Shown here: positions 40,986 to 49,498 of the stretch, in pieces
Numbering within the stretch: position 1 is the stretch's first letter
How the letters are laid out: each line of letters begins with the position of its first letter
NCBI RefSeq assembly: GCF_030291075.1
Contig: NZ_CP127407.1
Location: 2,788,001 to 2,852,000 of the forward strand
Origin: Stenotrophomonas sp. 57
GTDB lineage: Bacteria > Pseudomonadota > Gammaproteobacteria > Xanthomonadales > Xanthomonadaceae
Direction: 5' to 3'
Length of the DNA stretch: 64,000 bases
Program-made: the position numbers and the translations under genes
Notes under the pieces: model-generated
Databases searched by the model: none
What the model was told of the DNA's origin: nothing
The model's input: the letters and a program-made list of their open reading frames with translations, nothing else

Positions 40986-41873
40986 ATGCGTTCCCTGCTC
41001 GCCTGTTCCGCGTTGTTGCTGTTGCCGCTGTCGGCACTCGCTGCCGATGCCCCGAACTGCAAGTTCACTGCTGCGCGCACGTTGAAGCTGGATGCGGCTG
41101 GTGCCAGGGCGGTGGTGATCGAGGTGAACCAGCACGACCTGAAAGTCGTCGCCAGCAAGGGTGGCGGCCAGCTCGATGGCCGCGCCTGCGCCTCCAGCCA
41201 GGAATGGCTGGACCAGCTGGTACTGGATCAGCGAAGGGAAGGCGACAAGCTGGTCGTCAGCCTGCGTCGGGACGGTCGACACAGCGGCATCAGCCTGGGC
41301 AACAGCTATGCCTGGCTGGACATCCGTGGCAGCGTGCCGGACAACCTGCCGCTGCAGCTCAAGGTCGGCTCGGGCGATGCCAGCGTGGAGAACGCACAGT
41401 CGCTGAGCGTGGATGTCGGCTCGGGTGACGCCGTTGCCCGCGGCACGCGCGGCAGCATCCACGCCGCAGTGGGCTCGGGCGACCTGAACATCGACGGCGG
41501 CAGTTCACTGAACCTGCTGTCGCTGGGCTCGGGTGACGTCAATGTCCGCAACATCGGCGGCGACGCCGTTACCGGGACGGTCGGTTCGGGTGACCTGAAG
41601 ATCACCGATGTGCGTGGCAACGCGCGGCTGGACACGGTCGGTTCGGGCGACATCGAGTTCAAGCGCGTGCAGGGCAGCGTCGAAGTCGGCGTGGTCGGCT
41701 CCGGCGGCGTCGACCTGGCCGACATCGGCGGCAACGTGCATGTACGCAGCCACGGCTCGGGCGACATCCAGGTGGACGGCGTACGCGGCAGCCTGACCGT
41801 CGACCACAGCGGCAGCGGCGATGTCGAACACCGCAACGTCAGCGGCCGGGTCACCCTGCCGCGCAGCAAGTAA
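40986..41873 (+). CDS. Exported GSGD-repeat beta-helix protein (DUF4097/DUF2807-like)
   Basis: The 295-residue protein has a signal peptide (LLACSALLLLPLSALAADA) and a first domain with two Cys. From about residue 120 it has nine tandem repeats of 17-21 residues, each with a G-S-G-D turn followed by alternating hydrophobic residues (VGSGDLNIDG, LGSGDVNVRN, VGSGDLKITD, VGSGDIEFKR and so on). The seventh copy reads GSGG. This predicts a right-handed parallel beta-helix or stacked beta-roll in the periplasm or on the surface. Such putative auto-transporter adhesin-like head domains have no proven function. It is part of the YtrA operon. Confidence 0.85.
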   Translation: MRSLLACSALLLLPLSALAADAPNCKFTAARTLKLDAAGARAVVIEVNQHDLKVVASKGGGQLDGRACASSQEWLDQLVLDQRREGDKLVVSLRRDGRHSGISLGNSYAWLDIRGSVPDNLPLQLKVGSGDASVENAQSLSVDVGSGDAVARGTRGSIHAAVGSGDLNIDGGSSLNLLSLGSGDVNVRNIGGDAVTGTVGSGDLKITDVRGNARLDTVGSGDIEFKRVQGSVEVGVVGSGGVDLADIGGNVHVRSHGSGDIQVDGVRGSLTVDHSGSGDVEHRNVSGRVTLPRSK

Positions 41874-41903
41874 TCCTCTTCCAGACACGTCCAGGGGAAC
41901 ATC

Positions 41904-42515
41904 ATGAATCTGTTGCGCCTGCTGCCCGCCACCCTGCTGTGCCTGCCGCTGATCGCCTGCGGCGGCACCTCCTCCGCGCCCGACAAGAGCGTCGGCAAGA
42001 GCGTTGCCGAAGCCACCAGCGGCGTCGGCCAGTCCGTCAAGGAAGCCATGGACGATGCCCGCAAGGAGATCGCCCAGGGCAACATCAAGATCTCGGGCGG
42101 CAACCAGCCGCGTGCGGAGATCACGCCGGACGGCCGCCTGCTGATCGCCGGCAAGGAGGTCGCCGCCAACGACACCCAGCGCCGCCACCTGCAGGAGTAC
42201 CGCGGTCACGTGGTCGCCGTTGCGATGGCGGGCATGGATGTCGGCGTGGCCGGTGCCAAGCTCGGCGCCAACGCGGCCGGTGAAGCGCTGAAGGGCATCT
42301 TCAGCGGCGATAGCGAAGGCGTGGAAAAGCGCATCAACGCCGAAGCCGCCAAGATCGAGGCACAGGCCAAGCGCATCTGTGATCGCCTGCCGGCGATGCT
42401 GGCCAGCCAGCAGGCACTGGCGCGCGAGCTGCCGGCGTTCAAGCCCTACGCGACCATGGACCAGAGCGACGTGGACGACTGCGGCAAGGACAACTCGGTC
42501 ACGTTCTCCAACTGA
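41904..42515 (+). CDS. Lipoprotein, YggN/DUF2884-like
   Basis: This 203-residue lipoprotein has a lipobox (LIACGG, Cys at residue 19). A polar Ser-rich region follows, then a small beta module (RAEITPDGRLLIAGKEVAAN) followed by QRRHLQEYRGHVVAVAMAGM, then helices ending in two Cys (AKRICDRLP and VDDCGKDN). The pattern 'inhibitor-like beta pair then QR-x-LL-x-YR helix' resembles YggN/DUF2884 proteins of unknown function. It starts 30 bp after the GSGD gene behind AGGGGAA. Confidence 0.75.
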   Translation: MNLLRLLPATLLCLPLIACGGTSSAPDKSVGKSVAEATSGVGQSVKEAMDDARKEIAQGNIKISGGNQPRAEITPDGRLLIAGKEVAANDTQRRHLQEYRGHVVAVAMAGMDVGVAGAKLGANAAGEALKGIFSGDSEGVEKRINAEAAKIEAQAKRICDRLPAMLASQQALARELPAFKPYATMDQSDVDDCGKDNSVTFSN

Positions 42516-42615
42516 GACAAATCGACGCACCCGACCGGCAGCGGCCTTCCGTTGCCGGTCCGGCCGCGGCGGCAGGCTTACAATGGGGGCCCCGGATGCC
42601 CCTGAACCGAACGCC

Positions 42616-43041
42616 ATGAAGAAGTTGTTCCTGCTGCTGGCCGCCCTGCTCTGCCTGGGCCTGGTCGGCTGCGACAAGGATTACCGCAACCACCGCGCCG
42701 AGCGCGGCAAGCCCAAGATTTCCGTCAGCGAAGGCATGGTGACCGTGCGCCGCCCGCCGGCACCGAACATCATCATCCTCGGCGATGGCACGATGAAGGT
42801 GGACGAGATCCAGATTCCGCTGGACGACGGACAGAAGCAGATGCTGCAGACGATGTTCGGCAAGCTGCAGGTACTTCGCCAGAACACGCTGGTGGCTGCG
42901 CCGGCCGACCCGAACATGCAGCCGGTGAAGATCCAGCCGCCGGAAGGCATGGAGGTTATCCCGGCGGACCTGATCCAGCGCATCCCCGAATTCAAGGATT
43001 ACACCGACACCTTCGGCAACATCGTCGCCGACCGTCGCTGA
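42616..43041 (+). CDS. Small lipoprotein, related in motif to the preceding one
   Basis: This 141-residue lipoprotein (lipobox GLVGC, Cys near residue 18) carries a beta segment IIILGDGTMKVDEIQIPLDD followed by GQKQMLQTMFGKLQVLRQNT. This resembles the segment ITPDGRLLIAGKEV...QRRHLQEYRGHV of the gene before it, so the two may share a domain. The function is unknown. The 100-bp gap before it contains a TACAAT hexamer near 42580 that could be a separate promoter. It is followed by a strong terminator that ends the operon. Confidence 0.75.
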   Translation: MKKLFLLLAALLCLGLVGCDKDYRNHRAERGKPKISVSEGMVTVRRPPAPNIIILGDGTMKVDEIQIPLDDGQKQMLQTMFGKLQVLRQNTLVAAPADPNMQPVKIQPPEGMEVIPADLIQRIPEFKDYTDTFGNIVADRR

Positions 43042-43046
43042 AGCAG

Positions 43047-43077
43047 AAACGCCGCCCAAGGGCGGCGTTTCCTTTTG
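43047..43077 (+). terminator. Rho-independent terminator of the YtrA operon
   Basis: A perfect 10-bp stem AAACGCCGCC / GGCGGCGTTT with loop CAAG (43047-43070) is followed by CCTTTTG. The tail runs into the start of a SMAG element. It begins five bases after the last lipoprotein gene. Confidence 0.92.
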
Positions 43078-43140
43078 TAGAGCCGAGCCCATGCTCGGCT
43101 ACTGCCCGGAACCTGAGCCGAGCATGCGCTCGGCACTACA
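43076..43140. repeat. SMAG dimer between YtrA operon and fumC
   Basis: The element runs from TGTAGAGCCGAGC to the terminal CTACA, with two AGCCGAGC-ATGC-type stems. It starts inside the tail of the terminator and ends nine bases before the fumC stop codon, so it sits exactly between two convergent 3' ends. Confidence 0.88.
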
Positions 43141-43149
43141 ACCAGCAGA

Positions 43150-44589
43150 TCAACCGCCGGCGCCACCACCGCCAGCCTGGATGCCACCGGCAGTCAGTGC
43201 GGTCGGATCCAGCAGGCGTCGCAGCTCGATCTCGTCCAGGCCGCTGTCTTCCAGCGCCACATCCAGCACCGGGCGCTGTTCCTTGTAGGCGCGCTTGGCG
43301 ATGGCCGCGGCCTTTTCATAGCCGATGATCGGGTTCAGCGCGGTCACCAGGATCGGGTTGCGCGCCAGCGCCTCGGCCACGCGGTCCTCGCGCACCTTCA
43401 GGCCGGCGATGGCACTGTCGGCCAGCAGGGTGGACACGTTGGCCAGCAGGCCAATGCCATCGAGCAGGTTCACCGCGATCAACGGCAGGGTGACGTTGAG
43501 CTGGAAGTTGCCGGTCTGCCCGGCCACGGTGATCGCCGTGTGGTGGCCGATCACCTGCGCGCAGGCCATCACGGTGGCTTCCGGAATCACCGGGTTGACC
43601 TTGCCCGGCATGATCGAGCTGCCCGGCTGCAGCGCCGGCAGTTCAATCTCGCCCAGCCCGGCCAGCGGACCGGCGTTCATCCAGCGCAGATCATTGGCGA
43701 TCTTGATCAGCGCCACCGCCAGCGCGTTGAGCTGACCGGACAGTTCCACCGCATCATCCTGCGCCGCCAGCCCTTCGAACTTGTTCTCGGCGCTGTCGAA
43801 CTTGATCGAGGTCTGTTGCTTCAGCGCCTTGGCCACCTGCGCACCGAAACGCGGGTCGGCGTTGATGCCGGTGCCGATCGCGGTGCCCCCCAGCGGCAGC
43901 CGGCGCACGCGCTTGAGGCTGTCCTCGATGCGTTCCTGCGCCGACGCGAGCTGCGCCGACCACGCACCGAATTCCTGTTCGAAGGTCAGCGGCATCGCAT
44001 CCATCAGGTGGGTGCGACCGGTCTTGACCACCTTGCGCAGGCTGCGGCCCTTCTTGTCCAGGGTCTTGCGCAGGTGCACCAGCGCCGGCAGCAGCTGTTC
44101 GTGCGTGGCCAGCACCGCCGACACGCGCAGCGCGGTCGGGATCACGTCATTGGAGCTCTGCCCCTGGTTGACGTGGTCGTTCGGGTGCACCACGGTCTTG
44201 CCCGCCTTGCCGGCACGGTTGGCCAGGGTAGCGATGACCTCGTTGGCATTCATGTTCGACGACGTACCCGAGCCGGTCTGGTAGACGTCGATCGGGAAAT
44301 GCGCGTCCCAGTCACCGGCAGCCACTTCGGCGGCGGCGGTCTGGATGGCCTTGGCCACGGTCTTGGGCAGGTGGCCCAGTTCGGCATTGACGCCGGCAGC
44401 GGCGCCCTTGACCAGGCCCAGCGCACGGATGAAACCGCGCGGCATGCGCTGGCCCGAGACCGGGAAATTCTGCACGGCACGCTGGGTCTGCGCGCCCCAC
44501 AGGGCATCGGCAGGCACCTGCAGCTCGCCCATGCTGTCGTGTTCGATCCGGAACCCCGCGGTTCCACCCTTGCTTGCAGCTTTGCTCAT
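43150..44589 (-). CDS. fumC: Class II fumarate hydratase
   Basis: This oxygen-stable fumarase converts fumarate to malate in the TCA cycle. The 479 residues include TGSGTSSNMNANEV near 107-120, the family signature GSSIMPGKVNPVIPE near 325-339 and a TGRTHLMDAMPL-type segment near 196. A short N-terminal extension precedes FRIEHDSMGELQVPADALWG. The C-terminus ends in an unusual Gly-rich tail (TAGGIQAGGGGAGG) absent from the E. coli enzyme. It is a single gene, convergent with the YtrA operon and divergent from purB. Confidence 0.96.
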   Translation of the reverse strand: MSKAASKGGTAGFRIEHDSMGELQVPADALWGAQTQRAVQNFPVSGQRMPRGFIRALGLVKGAAAGVNAELGHLPKTVAKAIQTAAAEVAAGDWDAHFPIDVYQTGSGTSSNMNANEVIATLANRAGKAGKTVVHPNDHVNQGQSSNDVIPTALRVSAVLATHEQLLPALVHLRKTLDKKGRSLRKVVKTGRTHLMDAMPLTFEQEFGAWSAQLASAQERIEDSLKRVRRLPLGGTAIGTGINADPRFGAQVAKALKQQTSIKFDSAENKFEGLAAQDDAVELSGQLNALAVALIKIANDLRWMNAGPLAGLGEIELPALQPGSSIMPGKVNPVIPEATVMACAQVIGHHTAITVAGQTGNFQLNVTLPLIAVNLLDGIGLLANVSTLLADSAIAGLKVREDRVAEALARNPILVTALNPIIGYEKAAAIAKRAYKEQRPVLDVALEDSGLDEIELRRLLDPTALTAGGIQAGGGGAGG

Positions 44590-44741
44590 TGCATCGACTC
44601 CGCACTACTTCAGTTGGGGAAAGGGAAGCGGCGGCTGGCAGGGTGTCGCTTCCCGGGCTGGCGGCTGCGCCAACGATACTCCCTTGCCTGCAGCATGGGA
44701 TGACGAGTGCGGGCCAGATCGTTCTGTCCGCAGGGCCGTGT

Positions 44742-44819
44742 TGTAGAGCCGAGCCTGCGCTCGGCTGGCCCGTGGGCGCTGGATTACCCGGAGCAGCCGA
44801 GCGTGGGCCCGGCTCTCCA
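44742..44819. repeat. SMAG dimer upstream of purB (one end degenerate)
   Basis: It begins TGTAGAGCCGAGCC with the AGCCGAGC stems and ends GGCTCTCCA, so the right-hand CTAC is mutated to CTCC. The spacer between the two halves is longer than in other copies. It lies between the divergent fumC and purB genes, 60 bp before purB. A TAGAAT -10-like hexamer for purB at about 44842 lies just beyond it. Confidence 0.8.
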
Positions 44820-44845
44820 GGGCACGCCTGCCCGGCACGTCGTAG

Positions 44846-46249
<1,404 letters not shown>

Positions 46250-46350
46250 GGGGTTTCCGTTGCGGCGGCGGCCGCGGGCGCTGCCTGCGGCAGGAAACGG
46301 CAACAGCAACATCAACGTCAAGAGCGGCTCAGGATTGCTGCTAGCTGGGC

Positions 46351-46448
46351 GGGGCAGGCTGGGTTCGCGGGGGACGCCGTGAATCCGTCCGTGGAGGCTT
46401 GGCAGCCGCATCCATGCGGCTGACACCCCCGCGAACCCAACCCGCCCC
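46351..46448 (+). repeat. Long inverted repeat with 52-nt conserved interior, copy B
   Basis: Arms at 46351-46373 and 46426-46448 pair at 21 of 23 positions, with a perfect inner block TGGGTTCGCGGGGG. The interior (46374-46425) is exactly 52 nt, starting ACGCCGTGAATCCGTCCGTG. It carries the inner hairpin AGCCGCAT-CC-ATGCGGCT. By hand alignment it matches copy A at 38 of 52 positions, with paired changes inside the inner hairpin. Confidence 0.85.
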
Positions 46449-46553
46449 ACCTCTGACAGATTCCGGTGACGGATCGAAGAGCGTTGGGTTGTCGGGACGG
46501 AATTTGAAAGAGAGACGCGGCTTCGCCGCGTCCCTCCTTGTTTGTGGGGGTTT

Positions 46554-46625
46554 TGTAGAGCCGAGCCCATGCTCGGCTGCGTTTCGCGTGGGCAACAGCA
46601 AGCCGAGCGTGGGCTCGCCTCTACA
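46554..46625. repeat. SMAG dimer in the purB-roxA gap
   Basis: It runs from TGTAGAGCCGAGCCCATGC to CTACA, with two AGCCGAGC stems. The right half reads GGGCTCGCCTCTACA, one base different from the usual GGCTCGGCTCTACA. It lies between the two long inverted repeats. Confidence 0.85.
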
Positions 46626-46713
46626 AGGGCGTGAGCAAGCGCAGCGCGCGACCCGCTGTTGCCTTTGATTTTCTTCTTCCATTCCGTGGCGGGCCGCGCA
46701 GGAAACTGTCAGG

Positions 46714-46816
46714 GGCCGGGCGGGTGGGCTGCGCGGGGTGTCCGCCGCATGGATGCGGCGGCCAAGCTTACAGGGACGTACTTGCAGCGTCCCCCGCGCA
46801 GCCCACCCGCCCGGCC
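46714..46816 (-). repeat. Long inverted repeat with 52-nt conserved interior, copy C
   Basis: A perfect 25-bp stem (46714-46738 with 46792-46816; GGCCGGGCGGGTGGGCTGCG at its outer end) encloses the same interior in reverse orientation. Read on the minus strand the interior is ACGCTGCAAGTACGTCCCTG and so on, ending CATCCATGCGGCGGACA. It matches copy B at 42 of 52 positions by hand count, and its arms are unrelated to those of A and B. It lies about 175 bp before roxA. Confidence 0.85.
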
Positions 46817-46992
46817 AAACCCGGCTTTTGCTTTCAGCGACCCACCCAGCCCCCGCCACGAGCGGCTCCGCCGTTGGCCGGACACCCCGCGACAAACCAC
46901 CGCACGTGCGCAATCCCAACGAACGTCGGACAATGGCCCCCTTGGCGGCCCGCCGCGCCGCCCTTCCCGCTTTCCGCTGCAAGGATTCCCCC

Positions 46993-48408
46993 ATGGCCGC
47001 CCGCAAGTCCTCCGCTCCGCTCATTGAAGTCACCGCCCGCCCCGGCCAGCCGCTGGGCATGGCGCCGGCCACCTTCCTGCGCGACTTCTGGCAGAAACGC
47101 CCGCTGCTGATCCGCAACGCCTTCCCCGATTTCCACACCCCTGTGCAGCCGGAAGACCTTGCAGGCCTGGCCTGCGAGGAAGGCGTGCTGGCGCGCCTGA
47201 TCGAACACGACAAGGCCCAGGACAGCTGGCGCGTGCGCAGCGGCCCGTTCCAGGAAGACATCTTCCCCGCCCTGCCCGACCGCGACTGGACCCTGCTGGT
47301 GCAGGACGTGGACAAGTGGGACAAGGACGTGCGCGCACTGATCGAACACTTCAGCTTCCTGCCGCGCTGGCGCATGGATGACGTGATGATCAGCTTCGCC
47401 GCCACCGGTGGCTCGGTCGGCGCCCATGTCGACCAGTACGACGTGTTCCTGCTGCAGGCCCATGGCCACCGCCGCTGGCAGATCGATGCCAGCGAATCGA
47501 TCAAGGGCAAGCAGCCGCCGCTGGGCTTCCGCCCGGACGTGGAACTGAAGCTGCTGAAAGTGTTCAAGCCGACCCATGACTGGGTGCTGGCGCCGGGCGA
47601 CATGCTGTACCTGCCGCCGAACGTGCCCCACCACGGTGTCGCCGAAGATCCGTGCCTGACCTTCTCGTTCGGCATGCGCGCGCCGGCCTCGGCCGAGCTG
47701 ATCAGCGACTACCTGGACACCCTGATCGCCGATGCCGACGAGAACATCCGCTACCAGGACGCCGACCTGAAGGTGCCGGCCGACCCGAACGAAATCGACA
47801 CGGTGGCGATGGCGCGGGTGATCACCGCGCTCAATGCCATCCGCATGAACGACCCGGACAAGCTGGGCGACTGGTTCGGCCGCTTCATCACCACCTACCG
47901 CGCTGCCGGTGAAGTGATGGCGCATCAGGCCGCGCCGGCACAGGAAGAGGTGGTCGAAGCGCTGGCCTCGGGCCTGCTGCTGCAGCGCCACCCGTGGGCG
48001 CGCCTCGCGTGGCGCCGGGCCAAGCGTGGTGCCAGCCTGTATGTCAGCGGCCAGGACTTCGCGTTGCCGGTGAAGGACGCACAGCGCCTGGCCGGTGCCG
48101 AGCAGCTCGACGCCGCCGCCTACCGCGGCCTCTCCGACAAGGGCCGCGCGGTGGTCCAGCAGCTGCTGGTCGGTGGCGTGTTCCAGTTGATCGATCCGAA
48201 CGAGGTGTATGACGCTGAAGACGAGGACGACGGCGAAGACGCCGTGGTGCTCGGCGAAGTGGTCGAAGGCCGTGACCGTGTCGACGCGATCGACGCCGAT
48301 GCGGTGTCCGACGATGTCCACACCGTGACCGTGCACGACGACGGAATCGAGGTCATCGTCAACTTCGAAGACCACGACGAAGACGACAGCGACTACGGTC
48401 GCCCCTAA
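46993..48408 (+). CDS. roxA: JmjC/cupin ribosomal protein arginine hydroxylase (RoxA/YcfD-like)
   Basis: This Fe(II)/2-oxoglutarate oxygenase resembles E. coli YcfD (RoxA), which hydroxylates an arginine of ribosomal protein L16. The facial triad is visible: HVD in SVGAHVDQYDVFLLQAHGHR near residue 145 and His in LPPNVPHHGVAEDPCLTFSF near 213. The N-terminal FLRDFWQKRPLLIRNAFPDF is typical. At 471 residues it is about 100 longer than YcfD, mostly because of a very acidic C-terminal tail (DAEDEDDGEDAVVLGE and NFEDHDEDDSDYG). The ATG at 46993 has AAGGA upstream. Confidence 0.9.
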   Translation: MAARKSSAPLIEVTARPGQPLGMAPATFLRDFWQKRPLLIRNAFPDFHTPVQPEDLAGLACEEGVLARLIEHDKAQDSWRVRSGPFQEDIFPALPDRDWTLLVQDVDKWDKDVRALIEHFSFLPRWRMDDVMISFAATGGSVGAHVDQYDVFLLQAHGHRRWQIDASESIKGKQPPLGFRPDVELKLLKVFKPTHDWVLAPGDMLYLPPNVPHHGVAEDPCLTFSFGMRAPASAELISDYLDTLIADADENIRYQDADLKVPADPNEIDTVAMARVITALNAIRMNDPDKLGDWFGRFITTYRAAGEVMAHQAAPAQEEVVEALASGLLLQRHPWARLAWRRAKRGASLYVSGQDFALPVKDAQRLAGAEQLDAAAYRGLSDKGRAVVQQLLVGGVFQLIDPNEVYDAEDEDDGEDAVVLGEVVEGRDRVDAIDADAVSDDVHTVTVHDDGIEVIVNFEDHDEDDSDYGRP

Positions 48409-48416
48409 GCCTTGCC

Positions 48417-49313
48417 ATGATCCGGGTCCAGCAGGTCAGCCACGCAGACGCCCACATCGCCATCCATGAGGTACGCCAGCGGGTGTTCGTGCAGGAACAG
48501 GGCATCGCCGCCGAACTGGAGCGTGATGCGCTGGACCCGGTCTGTGCCCACGTGCTGGCCCTGGACGCCGACGGCCAGCCGGTCGGCACCGGTCGGCTGG
48601 CCCCGGATGGCCGTATCGGCCGCATGGCGGTGCTGGCCAGCCATCGCAGCCGCGGCGTCGGTGAAGCCCTGCTGGAGGCGCTGGTCGAGGCCGGGCGCCG
48701 GCTCGGCCTGGCCGAGCTGCACCTGCACGCGCAGCTGCCGGCGCGTGATTTCTACGCACGCCAGGGCTTCCTGCCCGAGGGCGAGGCGTTCGAGGAGGCC
48801 GGCATCGGCCACCAGCAGATGCGCCGCCGGCTGGGCGCGGCCAGCGCCATCGACAGCCGCGCCGAGGCGGTGGCCATCACCACGGCCATCGTCCACCGCG
48901 CCCGCCGCCAGCTGTGGCTGCACAGCCGCCAGCTGGACCCGGGCCTGCTGGACGCGGCGCCGGTACAGGCCGCCCTGCGCCGCTTCGTCACCGCCCGCCA
49001 CGACAAGCAGCTGCGGGTGATCGTGCACGATGCAGCGGCGATCGCCTCTGCGGGCGCGCCGCTGCTGGCCTTGGCCCAGCGCCTGCCCAGTGTGATCCAG
49101 TTCCGCGAGGTCAGCGACCCGGTCGACCGTGCGCTGGCCTCGGCCTGCCTGCTCAATGATGCAGGCGACTTCTACTTTCGTCTGATCGGTCATCGCCTTG
49201 ACGGCGAGGCCGGCATCGCGCTGCCTGCACGTTCGCAGCCGTTCGAGCAGCAATTGCAGCGCGTCTGGGACCGTTCGCGCGATTGCAGCGAACTGCGCGC
49301 GCTCGGTATCTGA
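48417..49313 (+). CDS. GNAT acetyltransferase fused to a second domain
   Basis: The 298-residue protein has an N-terminal GNAT domain (residues about 1-140; acetyl-CoA loop GRIGRMAVLASHRSRGVGEA, then AELHLHAQLPARDFYARQGF), like small ElaA/YjcF-type acetyltransferases. A separate C-terminal domain follows from about residue 150 (AIVHRARRQLWLHSRQLDPG, then DKQLRVIVHDAAAIASAGAP). It resembles the phospholipase-D-fold-like domain of unknown function found fused to such acetyltransferases in Xanthomonadaceae. The substrate is unknown. It starts eight bases after roxA and is probably co-transcribed, so a ribosome- or translation-linked role is possible. Confidence 0.85.
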   Translation: MIRVQQVSHADAHIAIHEVRQRVFVQEQGIAAELERDALDPVCAHVLALDADGQPVGTGRLAPDGRIGRMAVLASHRSRGVGEALLEALVEAGRRLGLAELHLHAQLPARDFYARQGFLPEGEAFEEAGIGHQQMRRRLGAASAIDSRAEAVAITTAIVHRARRQLWLHSRQLDPGLLDAAPVQAALRRFVTARHDKQLRVIVHDAAAIASAGAPLLALAQRLPSVIQFREVSDPVDRALASACLLNDAGDFYFRLIGHRLDGEAGIALPARSQPFEQQLQRVWDRSRDCSELRALGI

Positions 49314-49498
49314 GCGGGCACCGCCACTCAACCTGTCTGGAAGCGGCACCGGGGGACCCGGGATGCCCGTGGTGGTGCCCCTTCGTGTCCGGATGGGGGT
49401 ACAATTTGGCTGTTTGAACGCGCCCGCGCAGGGCTATTCATCTTCCTGCCGGGTCCTTCTGAAGCCATACCCCACAAAGCGAATCAACACCCTCCATC

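Larger units (their letters stand above)
46250..46992. other. Repeat-filled 743-bp intergenic region between purB and roxA
   Basis: No credible gene lies here. In order it contains a long inverted repeat (46351-46448), a short GC hairpin GACGCGG/CCGCGTC at 46514-46531 followed by CCTCCTTGTTT, a SMAG dimer (46554-46625) and a second long inverted repeat in the opposite orientation (46714-46816). Downstream are about 175 bp that must hold the roxA promoter. Open frames across this interval read through palindromes and change character, so I treat them as chance. Confidence 0.75.

Noticed and set aside
41340..41830. GGCTCGGG(C/T)GA repeats as a CRISPR or DNA tandem array
   Set aside because: The unit length varies and the codons differ at synonymous sites, while the protein keeps the GSGD pattern; this is a repeat protein, not a DNA array.
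43040..43142. Alternation of palindromes at the fumC/YtrA junction as a riboswitch or small RNA
   Set aside because: It resolves into a standard terminator with a T tract followed by a SMAG dimer with both GTAG ends; no extra structure is needed.
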